A DNA stretch of 64,000 nt, from the NCBI RefSeq assembly GCF_001428435.1, contig NZ_LMSO01000001.1:372001-436000 (forward strand), read 5' to 3'. The translations under genes and the position numbers were made by a program. A model generated the notes under the pieces. It searched no databases, was not told where the DNA came from, and saw only the letters and a program-made list of their open reading frames with translations. Numbering within the stretch: position 1 is the stretch's first letter; each line of letters begins with the position of its first letter. This DNA comes from Arthrobacter sp. Soil782. Lineage in GTDB: Bacteria; Actinomycetota; Actinomycetes; Actinomycetales; Micrococcaceae. Shown piece by piece: positions 45,475 through 52,628 of the stretch.

Positions 45475-45630
45475 ATGGGAATCAGGTACTACGCATACGC
45501 GTTCGACAGCGATCAGACCGAGAAGGCACTAGCTGACCCCCTCGCTGTGATCGGCTCAGACCCCCTAGCGGATGCGTGGAGTCTCGAGCCAGGATTCACG
45601 CAGGGCGTCACAGGCTGTCCGCGAGGTTGA
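45475..45630 (+). pseudogene. Truncated 5' gene remnant (MGIRYYAYAF... start)
   Basis: A 51-codon ORF beginning MGIRYYAYAFDSDQTEKAL and continuing ADPLAVIGSDPLADAW, which reads as the N-terminus of a longer uncharacterised actinobacterial protein, then ends abruptly in unrelated residues (TQGVTGCPRG). The frame is cut where the antitoxin-like ORF begins, suggesting a deletion joint near 45590-45620. Confidence 0.45.
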
Positions 45631-45694
45631 CGGAATCGACGATCTTCCGATTCCCAGTCGCTCCGACGCTGCCAGGGCGGTGGAACTCGCTTGA
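45572..45694 (+). pseudogene. Possible antitoxin remnant coupled to PIN toxin
   Basis: A 40-codon frame whose stop overlaps the TTG start of the PIN gene by 4 nt (TTGA), as antitoxin and toxin genes often do. The last 27 residues (IDDLPIPSRSDAARAVELA at the end) look protein-like. The N-terminal half shows no ribbon-helix-helix, AbrB or Phd motif and overlaps the truncated gene in another frame. Probably the tail of a deleted antitoxin. Confidence 0.4.
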
Positions 45695-46125
45695 TTGTCT
45701 TGGATACGAATGTAGTCTCCGAGGTGTTCAGGCCGCAGCCGGATGCCCGGGTCGTGTCGTGGCTGGAGTCCCTCACCGGTGACGTTGCGATCACTGCCAT
45801 CACGCTCGCCGAGTTGCTGGCCGGCCTGCGCCGTTTGCCAGAAGGTCGTCGCAAGTCAACGATGACGATGACCATTGAGACTGCGCTTCAACCCTACAAG
45901 GGCACTTGGTCGGTGCTCGCCTTCGATGCCGCAGCCGCCGATCACTACGCAGCTGTCTTCGCCGGCCGTGAGGAGGTGGGCCTGCCGATCAGCATGGCAG
46001 ATGCGCAGATTGCTGCAATTTGTCGAGTGCATGCAGCCACGTATGCGACGCGGAATACGAAGGACTTCGCTGGTGCAGGTGTCGAGTTAATCAACCGGTG
46101 GACGGTTCATAGCCACGCTTCATGA
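45691..46125 (+). CDS. PIN-domain toxin, VapC/FitB type
   Basis: A 144-aa PIN ribonuclease. The four acidic active-site positions are present: D5 (VLDTNVVSE), E (TLAELLAGL), D (SMADAQIAA) and D (ATRNTKDF). The pattern MIVLDTN...LPEGRR...ISMADAQIAAI...INRW is typical of the FitB subclass, which cleaves RNA and is held by a ribbon-helix-helix antitoxin. No such antitoxin precedes it; only a fragment does. Start is TTG. Located in the decayed patch after ychF. Confidence 0.9.
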   Translation: MIVLDTNVVSEVFRPQPDARVVSWLESLTGDVAITAITLAELLAGLRRLPEGRRKSTMTMTIETALQPYKGTWSVLAFDAAAADHYAAVFAGREEVGLPISMADAQIAAICRVHAATYATRNTKDFAGAGVELINRWTVHSHAS

Positions 46126-46174
46126 AATGGGGAAGATCGAGGTGCTTTTGATCGCTGGAGGGCTGTGGATCCCA

Positions 46175-46180
46175 TATCGT
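46175..46180 (+). promoter_or_regulatory. -10 box for leaderless gene at 46187
   Basis: TATCGT ends 6 nt before the GTG at 46187. Confidence 0.5.
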
Positions 46181-46186
46181 TAACGG

Positions 46187-46558
46187 GTGGTTACGCGACG
46201 TGAAGCAGCTCAGATCCTTGATATTCCGCTGGAGATGGCACACCGTCACGGGATCCCTTCCAGATTGTCAGACGCCGAGTTATCCGAGCTTCTAGACAGT
46301 CCACCGGTCTGGCTCGTCCAGTCCAGGGAAAACCGGACGGGAAAGCGACCTGTCTGGGTCCAGTTGATTTGTGTGGTCTGTGGCTTTTCGGAAGCCGCGC
46401 GGCCCAAAAAGTGGTGGCCGCCTTTCACGTATGTTTGCTGCGCCCACCACGCCCTCGATGAACTCCCGCCGCTCCTGCCGGGACTGGTTCGCAGCGAGTA
46501 CGAGGGAATCGGCAGCCGGTTCGTCGGCGTCGTCGATGTAGCGGTGCCTGTTCCCTGA
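46187..46558 (+). CDS. Hypothetical Cys/His-cluster protein
   Basis: A 123-aa protein. N-terminal helical part (TRREAAQILDIPLEMAHRHGI) resembles a helix-turn-helix start. A second half has CVVCGF followed 22-25 residues later by CCAHH, a plausible zinc site. No family is recognised. Leaderless start, no neighbours in the same direction except the PIN toxin. Convergent with arfB, 21 nt away. Likely part of the accessory patch. Confidence 0.65.
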   Translation: MVTRREAAQILDIPLEMAHRHGIPSRLSDAELSELLDSPPVWLVQSRENRTGKRPVWVQLICVVCGFSEAARPKKWWPPFTYVCCAHHALDELPPLLPGLVRSEYEGIGSRFVGVVDVAVPVP

Positions 46559-46579
46559 CCTCCCTTGCCCGGAAGTGAT

Positions 46580-47020
46580 TTAGCCGGGACGTGGGCGCCT
46601 CCGATTCTGCTTGATCTCGGACCGCCCACGCTTGTCTTCCAGTCGGCGACGTTGTGACCCTTGTGTGCGTCGGGTTGGACGACGGATGATCGTGGGAGCG
46701 ACGGCCTCGCGGAGGAGCTCGGCCAGCCGTTTCCTTGCCGCCGTCCGATTGCGTCGCTGGGAACGGTGCTCAGCAGCGCTGATCGTGAGCACGGTGCCCG
46801 ACAACCGGGCGGCCAGTCGCGCGAGGGCGAGTTCGCGTTGTACCTCAGTTAGAGCTGTCGTAGTCCCGAGGTCGAGACTGAGTTGGACACGCGAGTCCGT
46901 AGTGTTGACGCCCTGGCCTCCCGGTCCAGACGCATGGGAGAACTGCTCGAGCAGTTCTCCAGCCGGCACTGTGAAGCCCCGAGGTGCGCCGGGACCCGGG
47001 AGTACGTGCAGGCTATCCAC
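46580..47020 (-). CDS. arfB: Alternative ribosome-rescue factor ArfB-like
   Basis: 146 aa. The peptidyl-tRNA hydrolysis motif GGQ is at residues 34-36 (SGPGGQGVNTTDSRVQL), with no codon-recognition domains. The C-terminal tail is basic (RRLEDKRGRSEIKQNRRR), as in ArfB/YaeJ, which inserts into the mRNA tunnel of stalled ribosomes. Divergent from the oligopeptide transporter operon. Confidence 0.94.
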   Translation of the reverse strand: MDSLHVLPGPGAPRGFTVPAGELLEQFSHASGPGGQGVNTTDSRVQLSLDLGTTTALTEVQRELALARLAARLSGTVLTISAAEHRSQRRNRTAARKRLAELLREAVAPTIIRRPTRRTQGSQRRRLEDKRGRSEIKQNRRRPRPG

Positions 47021-47153
47021 ACCTGCAAGTCTGCCGTATTCGGAAGAGTTCAGCCCAGGCTGCGCATGGGTATCGGTCGATGACTGTGCCGGGCTGCAAC
47101 TGGAGCCGCACCGTTGCCATGCCGTGCCCTGATGGGAAAATTTGGTTGCATCT

Positions 47154-47206
47154 CGGTAACAACCATCACCGCGCTTTGCTTTTGATACCTAGCGGTAACA
47201 ATTACC
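47154..47206. promoter_or_regulatory. Repeated CGGTAACAA motifs upstream of oligopeptide operon
   Basis: CGGTAACAA occurs at 47154 and 47193, 39 bp apart. The second copy is part of GGTAA-CAA-TTACC, a perfect inverted repeat at 47194-47206. The first lies inside TGGTTG...CAACCA (47143-47165). Together they look like two operator sites upstream of a TAGGCT box. Confidence 0.45.
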
Positions 47207-47228
47207 CCTTAGGCTTTTGTGCATGTGA

Positions 47229-47258
47229 GGCACGCCACTTTGAATCAAAGTGCGTGTC
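47229..47258 (+). promoter_or_regulatory. Hairpin in the leader of the oligopeptide operon
   Basis: CACTTTG/CAAAGTG (7 bp, AAT loop) extended below a bulged C by six more pairs. A weak T-rich run follows (TCCTTTGT). It lies 46 nt before the ribosome site at 47304, so it could attenuate transcription or stabilise the mRNA. Confidence 0.5.
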
Positions 47259-47313
47259 AGTCCTTTGTAAAACCATGAAGGACATCTTCCACAACATGAA
47301 ACAAGGAGGCGGA

Positions 47314-49080
47314 ATGCGTTTCGGACGTACTTCCAAAGCCGTAGGTGTAGCTGCGATAGCTGCACTTGCACTGAGCGCCTGCGCCGAAAGCGGCGGCGGC
47401 GAAGATCCCGGCACAGGCGGCGAGGGCGAAGCATCAGGCGGCGCCGTAACCGTTGCCGAGGTCAACCCTTTTACTTCGTTCAACTCTGACAGCGCCACGG
47501 GCAACGTCGACATCAACGGCAAGGTCAGCTACCTGACGCATCAGGACTTCTACTATGTGAATGACGCGCTCGAGGTCATCCGCAACGAAGAATTCGGCAC
47601 CTATGAAGTGACGTCTGAGGATCCGCTCACCGTTGAGTACACGATCAATGAGGGCGTTGCCTGGTCCGACGGCGAGCCCGTCGATGCCGGCGACCTTCTG
47701 CTGTCCTGGGCCGTACAGTCGGGTTATTTCGATGATGAAAACCCCGATGCTGAAACCGGAACCACCTACTTCGCTTACGCCGGCGCCACCGACGGACTCG
47801 GACTGACTGGTCTTCCTGAAATCAGTGAAGACGGACGAACCATGACGCTCGAATACACCGAGCCGTACGCTGATTACGAAATTGCGTTCGGCATCCTCGA
47901 CACCCCGGCGCACGTTGTTGCCACCGGTGGCGGACTGGCTGATGAGGACGCCCTGGTCGAACTGATTCAGACCGCTCCCGCAGGAGATCCTGAGAGCCCC
48001 GAGGATCGTCCGGATCTGCAGGCGGTAGCTGAGTACTGGAACACAGCATTCGACACCACCACGCTGCCGTCTGATCCGGCACTCTACCTGTCGAACGGGC
48101 CGTACATCGTTCAGGACATGACTCCTGACCAGTCCATGACGCTGGTCCGCAACGAGGACTACGCCTGGGGCCCTGAGCCCGCACTGGATGAAATCACCAT
48201 CCGCTACATCGGTGATGCCAACGCCCAGGTCCAGGCTCTTCAGAACGGCGAGGTTGACATTGTTCAGCCGCAGGCCTCCGCTGACACCCTTGCCTCCCTC
48301 GAGGCAATCGACGGAATCCAGATCCTTGAGGGCGAAGAGCTTTCCTTCGACCACATCGACCTGAACTACTCCGGCGTGTTCGAAGATGAGAATGTTCGCC
48401 GTGCGTTCATGTACACCATCCCTCGCGATTCCATCGTCGAGTCGGTCATCGGCCCGCTGGATCCCGAAGCTGAGCCCCGCAACTCCCAGATCTTCGACAT
48501 CGGAACGGACGGCTATGACGCCGCTGTACCGGTCAACGGATCTCAGGAATTCGCTGAGCCCAACATCGACATGGCCAAGGAACTGCTGGCAGGTGCAACC
48601 CCTGAGGTTCGCATCATGTACAACGCTGACAACCCGAACCGGGTTGACGCCTACACGCTGATCGCGGAGAGCGCCGAGCAGGCTGGCTTTACCGTGGTTG
48701 ACGGCGGGCTTCCCGGTAACGAATGGGGCTCAGCCCTTGGCGGCGGAACCTATGACGCAACCATCTTCGGCTGGGTCAGCCCTGGCGTAGGAGTGAACGG
48801 TGTGCCTCAGCTGTACGGCTGTGACTCTGCCTCCAACTTCAACGGCTTCTGCGATGAAGAAGCACAGGCCGCCATGGACGAGCTGATTGTCACCATCGAT
48901 CCGGCAGAGCAGCAGGAGCTCCAGATCGTCGTTGACACCCGTCTCTTCGAGACCGGCTACGGTCTGCCCCTGTTCCAGTCCATCGGCATCAACGCTGCGG
49001 ATGAGGCCGTGCAGGGTCTGACCTTCAACCCGGGTCTGGTTGGAGTCTGGTGGAACTTCTGGGAGTGGTCGGTAGCCTAA
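47314..49080 (+). CDS. Oligopeptide-type ABC substrate-binding lipoprotein
   Basis: 588 aa from the ATG at 47314, set by AAGGAGG 5 nt upstream; the open frame upstream of it overlaps arfB and is not coding. Signal peptide with lipobox LSAC (Cys about residue 22), then a Gly-rich linker and an SBP_bac_5 fold (INEGVAWSDGEPVDAGD, then LSNGPYIVQDM). Binds peptides or similar outside the membrane. Separated from its permeases by a terminator and a second promoter. Confidence 0.94.
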   Translation: MRFGRTSKAVGVAAIAALALSACAESGGGEDPGTGGEGEASGGAVTVAEVNPFTSFNSDSATGNVDINGKVSYLTHQDFYYVNDALEVIRNEEFGTYEVTSEDPLTVEYTINEGVAWSDGEPVDAGDLLLSWAVQSGYFDDENPDAETGTTYFAYAGATDGLGLTGLPEISEDGRTMTLEYTEPYADYEIAFGILDTPAHVVATGGGLADEDALVELIQTAPAGDPESPEDRPDLQAVAEYWNTAFDTTTLPSDPALYLSNGPYIVQDMTPDQSMTLVRNEDYAWGPEPALDEITIRYIGDANAQVQALQNGEVDIVQPQASADTLASLEAIDGIQILEGEELSFDHIDLNYSGVFEDENVRRAFMYTIPRDSIVESVIGPLDPEAEPRNSQIFDIGTDGYDAAVPVNGSQEFAEPNIDMAKELLAGATPEVRIMYNADNPNRVDAYTLIAESAEQAGFTVVDGGLPGNEWGSALGGGTYDATIFGWVSPGVGVNGVPQLYGCDSASNFNGFCDEEAQAAMDELIVTIDPAEQQELQIVVDTRLFETGYGLPLFQSIGINAADEAVQGLTFNPGLVGVWWNFWEWSVA

Positions 49081-49113
49081 ACAGCTCCGCACCGCCCACG
49101 TTCACTAGCTAAT

Positions 49114-49153
49114 CGAAAGCGCTGGGGTCGCACTATTGGCCCCAGCGCTTTCG
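49114..49153 (+). terminator. Internal terminator between binding protein and permeases
   Basis: A perfect 14-bp inverted repeat, CGAAAGCGCTGGGG and CCCCAGCGCTTTCG, with a 12-nt loop, 33 nt after the binding-protein stop. Read-through or a fresh promoter is needed for the permease genes. It fits the higher expression usually needed for a binding protein. Confidence 0.85.
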
Positions 49154-49177
49154 GGTGCTCCGGCACTTCTTCAGTGA

Positions 49178-49221
49178 TTGGCAAGTGCCAAATTTCGACT
49201 AAACGTAACGTGGATTACACT
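49178..49221 (+). promoter_or_regulatory. Second promoter with flanking palindromes, before permeases
   Basis: -35 TTCGAC at 49194, 16-nt spacer, -10 TACACT at 49216. TTGGCA-AG-TGCCAA, a perfect inverted repeat, lies just upstream at 49178-49191. CCGACATGTCGG lies just downstream at 49226-49237. Both are suited to a regulator. Confidence 0.6.
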
Positions 49222-49277
49222 CAGTCCGACATGTCGGGCACAACCCGCTTCCTAAACCCCTGAGGCCAAAAAAGACT

Positions 49278-50819
49278 ATGTTGACGTACATTGTCAGGCG
49301 GCTGATCGCTGCCGTACTCATTCTTTTTGGCGCTTCGTTCCTCGTGTACATCCTGACTGCATATTCAGGAGATCCACTCGCGGATCTGCGCCAAAGCAAC
49401 GCCCCCAATCGTGAGCAGCTCATTCAGCAGCGAATCGATTTATTGGATCTCGATGTGCCGCCCATCCTGCGGTACTTCTCCTGGGTCTCCGGCGCAGTGC
49501 GCTGCGTGGTCCCGTTCGCACTCACCTGTGATCTCGGCAATAGCGTCACCGGTATTGAAGTGACACAGCTCCTCGGTCGTGCAATGGGGCAGACCATTAT
49601 GCTTGTCACCGCCGCCACCATCCTTGCCATTGTCATAGGAATCACGCTGGGCATCGTGACCGCGCTCCGCCAGTACAGCGGACTCGACTACGGCGTCACT
49701 TTCATGGCGTTCCTCTTCTTCTCGCTGCCGGTCTTCTGGGTAGCTGTCCTTCTGAAGGAGTTCGGGGCGATCGGATTCAACAACTTCCTGAGCGAACCGG
49801 ACATCAGCTTTTTCGCCACAATGGTGTGCGGGCTGGTCGGCGCATTCCTCTTCTACCTGAGTACGTCAGGATCCCTGAAGCGCCGTCTTCTATGGACAGC
49901 GATCGGATTTGTCTTCGCCTTCGGCCTTATCTGGTTCCTTGACCTCACTGGTTGGTTCCTCACACCGGGCTTTGGTCCGATAGTCGTGGCTCTCCTCTCG
50001 GTTGGTATCGCCTACGGCGTGACCCTGCTGACTGCCGGCCTGAAGAACCGCAAGGCCCTCTACAGCTCCCTGATCGTTGTCGCGATCGGAATTGTCGCGT
50101 ACTTCGCGGTGCAGCCCCTGTTGGACCGTGCAACGCTCCTGATGGTGGTTCTGCTCGGTGTTGCCACCGTCCTGGTCGGCCTCGTCGTCGGATACTTCAT
50201 GGGCGGTTACGACAAGCGTCAGAACATGACAGCAGCGGGGCTCACCGCGTTCCTGATGGGGTTCCTGATCCTGCTGGACCGCTTCATGCAGGCGTGGCCC
50301 TCGTACTTCAACAACAACCGCGTCAACGGCCGTCCAATCGCGACAATCGGTGCCTCCACCCCCAACCTCGAAGGAGACTTCTGGGTGCGGGGACTGGACA
50401 CGTATACGCACCTGCTGCTTCCCACGATTGCCCTGATGTTGATCTCCCTTGCGGGTTACAGCCGCTATTCACGGGCGTCGATGCTGGAAATCATGAATCA
50501 GGACTACATTCGTACCGCAAGAGCGAAGGGCCTGGGGGAGCGCACGGTCGTGATGCGTCACGCATTCCGTAATGCGCTCATTCCGCTGGCCACGCTCGTT
50601 GCGTTCGACATTGGTGCGCTCATCGGCGGCGCCATCATCACCGAGCAGGTGTTCGCCTTCAGCGGCATGGGCCAACTGTTCGTTCAGGCACTCGGACGGC
50701 AGGACCTCAATCCGGTCATGGGAGTCTTCCTGATCACCGGCATTGTTGCCCTGGTCTTCAACCTGGTGGCCGACCTCGTCTACTCCGTTCTTGACCCGCG
50801 AGTGAGGGTGAAAGCATGA
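49278..50819 (+). CDS. Oligopeptide-type ABC permease (DppB class, enlarged)
   Basis: 513 aa, against a usual 310-340. The N-terminus MLTYIVRRLIAAVLILFGAS and the C-terminal EAA loop (NQDYIRTARAKGLGERTVV) are typical of DppB/OppB. The extra length is a central block (about residues 165-340) of additional hydrophobic helices. The following gene overlaps by 4 nt. Inner membrane, with the permease and ATPase encoded downstream. Confidence 0.92.
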   Translation: MLTYIVRRLIAAVLILFGASFLVYILTAYSGDPLADLRQSNAPNREQLIQQRIDLLDLDVPPILRYFSWVSGAVRCVVPFALTCDLGNSVTGIEVTQLLGRAMGQTIMLVTAATILAIVIGITLGIVTALRQYSGLDYGVTFMAFLFFSLPVFWVAVLLKEFGAIGFNNFLSEPDISFFATMVCGLVGAFLFYLSTSGSLKRRLLWTAIGFVFAFGLIWFLDLTGWFLTPGFGPIVVALLSVGIAYGVTLLTAGLKNRKALYSSLIVVAIGIVAYFAVQPLLDRATLLMVVLLGVATVLVGLVVGYFMGGYDKRQNMTAAGLTAFLMGFLILLDRFMQAWPSYFNNNRVNGRPIATIGASTPNLEGDFWVRGLDTYTHLLLPTIALMLISLAGYSRYSRASMLEIMNQDYIRTARAKGLGERTVVMRHAFRNALIPLATLVAFDIGALIGGAIITEQVFAFSGMGQLFVQALGRQDLNPVMGVFLITGIVALVFNLVADLVYSVLDPRVRVKA

Positions 50820-51838
50820 GCACTGCAGCACAAGAATCAAAGCGATCGAAGCAGCCTGAGGCGAGAGGCCTCAGTCAGGGCCAACTGGTCCGTAAGCGTT
50901 TCTTCGGCCACACTGCCGCGGTGGTCAGTATGGTCATTTTTGCGGGCGTCGTCATCATGGCGTTTACCTCAGTGGGCTATGCCGGAATTCCCGGCTGGTG
51001 GAAGTGGGACTACGTGGAAACACCGCCACTTGCCAATCCGACGGGTGCACCCACCTGGACACTGCCGTTCAATTTTGGTGACCATCCCTTTGGGCAGGAC
51101 CGCGTGGGGCGCGATCTCTTCGCCATGACCATGCGCGGTGCGCAGCTGTCCCTGATTGTGATGTTCCTGATCGGACTCGTGGGCGGCATCATCGGCGTCG
51201 TTATTGGTGGTGTGTCCGGATACTTCCGCGGCTGGGTGGAAACGCTGCTGATGCGTCTCACTGACGTCATCATCATCATCCCGCTGGTGATCATCGCAGC
51301 GGTGCTGGGCACGTTCGGCAACTCCATTTCTGGGCCGGGCACCTTCTTCGGGGCGATCTTCGGCGGCAGCGCCGGCGTCATCCTGCTGGGAGTCTTCGTC
51401 GGGTTTATCATCTGGACCGGCCTGGCGCGTCTGGTCCGCGGTGAATTCCTCAGCCTCCGCGAACGGGAGTTCGTCGATGCAGCCCGCATCGCAGGCGCTT
51501 CCAACTCGCGGATCATCTTCAAGCACATCGTGCCGAACGCCGTGGGCGTGATCATCGTCAACACCACCCTGGTCATGGCGTCCGCGATCCTGCTGGAGAC
51601 GGCGCTGTCCTTCCTCGGACTTGGCGTCCAGGCTCCTGATATCTCGTTGGGTAGCCTGATCAGTGCCAACCAGGCCGCGTTCAGCACCCGCCCGTGGCTC
51701 TTCTGGTGGCCGGGTCTGTTCATTGTGATCATCTGCCTGTCGATCAACTTCATCGGCGACGGGCTGCGAGATGCCTTCGACCCCCGGCAGAAGAAGTTCA
51801 ACGCCAAGAAGGCTGCAGAACCGAAGAAGCCGGCCTGA
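50816..51838 (+). CDS. Oligopeptide-type ABC permease (DppC class)
   Basis: A 340-aa permease. N-terminal OppC-like helix, the DHPFGQDRVGRDLFAM segment that marks this class, six helices and the coupling loop REREFVDAARIAGASNSRI. Couples by 4-nt overlap to the enlarged permease. Followed by an inverted gene before the ATPase. Confidence 0.94.
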   Translation: MSTAAQESKRSKQPEARGLSQGQLVRKRFFGHTAAVVSMVIFAGVVIMAFTSVGYAGIPGWWKWDYVETPPLANPTGAPTWTLPFNFGDHPFGQDRVGRDLFAMTMRGAQLSLIVMFLIGLVGGIIGVVIGGVSGYFRGWVETLLMRLTDVIIIIPLVIIAAVLGTFGNSISGPGTFFGAIFGGSAGVILLGVFVGFIIWTGLARLVRGEFLSLREREFVDAARIAGASNSRIIFKHIVPNAVGVIIVNTTLVMASAILLETALSFLGLGVQAPDISLGSLISANQAAFSTRPWLFWWPGLFIVIICLSINFIGDGLRDAFDPRQKKFNAKKAAEPKKPA

Positions 51839-51897
51839 TGAACCGCATACTCGTTGGTGCCCGGCTCAACGCCGGCCGCCCGCGCGCCGGTCTGCTG

Positions 51898-52527
51898 TCA
51901 CTGCAGGGCGAAGGTAATCACGCTCAGCAGCAGCAGGCCGGCGACCACGCCAAGCGGTTGCCAGTTGATGCGGCGCTCCACCCGCGCTGCTTCGGTTGCG
52001 TCGACGTCGATCAGACCGCTGTCCACACGCCGTTCCCACTCGGATCGGACCAGCAAAGCAGCAAGCCCGGAATCGGTGTTGCTGAGGTCCCCGGGGCGAA
52101 CGCTTCCACCCGCTCCGTAGCTGGTGCCCGGAAGGTTCTGCATGTGCTCCGGCTTGCCCGCGTGGGTTCCGCGAACTCCGGGAGCAGGCGCAGCCCAGGC
52201 GCTGTAGCTGCCGCTCGGCGTGACGAGCTTCAGTGCGTACTTGGTGTCGACATGAATGAGGCCGGCCCATGGAACATCAACGGTCTGGACGGGGTTGCGC
52301 AGTTGAACGCCGGCAGGCCCGACAACCACCGCCGGAAACCAGAACAGCCACCATGCCACGGCCGCTACGGCCAGCAGCGGCGCGGCAGTAGCGAGCGCCT
52401 GCGGCCCGGACGTCACAACGGAGGCAATCAGGCCCACGACGACGACGGCGCCCGCAATCGCGAGTATCCAGCGGCTGCTGCGGGGGCGGAAGACAGTGGT
52501 CTGGGTCGGACCGGTAGGCGAGTTCAT
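51898..52527 (-). CDS. PH-like domain membrane protein
   Basis: 209 aa. Two N-terminal helices (about 20-65), then a PH-like or DUF region (VVVGPAGVQLRNPVQTVDVPWAGLIHVDTKYALKL), then a helix near the end (LGVVAGLLLLSVITFAL). It lies on the opposite strand between the permeases and the ATPase of the same transporter, so it interrupts that operon. Function unknown. Confidence 0.78.
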   Translation of the reverse strand: MNSPTGPTQTTVFRPRSSRWILAIAGAVVVVGLIASVVTSGPQALATAAPLLAVAAVAWWLFWFPAVVVGPAGVQLRNPVQTVDVPWAGLIHVDTKYALKLVTPSGSYSAWAAPAPGVRGTHAGKPEHMQNLPGTSYGAGGSVRPGDLSNTDSGLAALLVRSEWERRVDSGLIDVDATEAARVERRINWQPLGVVAGLLLLSVITFALQ

Positions 52528-52628
52528 CCCCCCATATTTCCAACATTTAGCGTCAGCGCAGTAATCAGCGGGAAAACAGCCCGCCCAAATGCGCCGTACG
52601 CACGGTCACACAGTGGAAGGACAGCACT

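Noticed and set aside
46984..47313. 330-nt open frame in front of the oligopeptide-binding protein
   Set aside because: It overlaps arfB and the promoter region, and the lipoprotein signal and AAGGAGG site fix the start at 47314.
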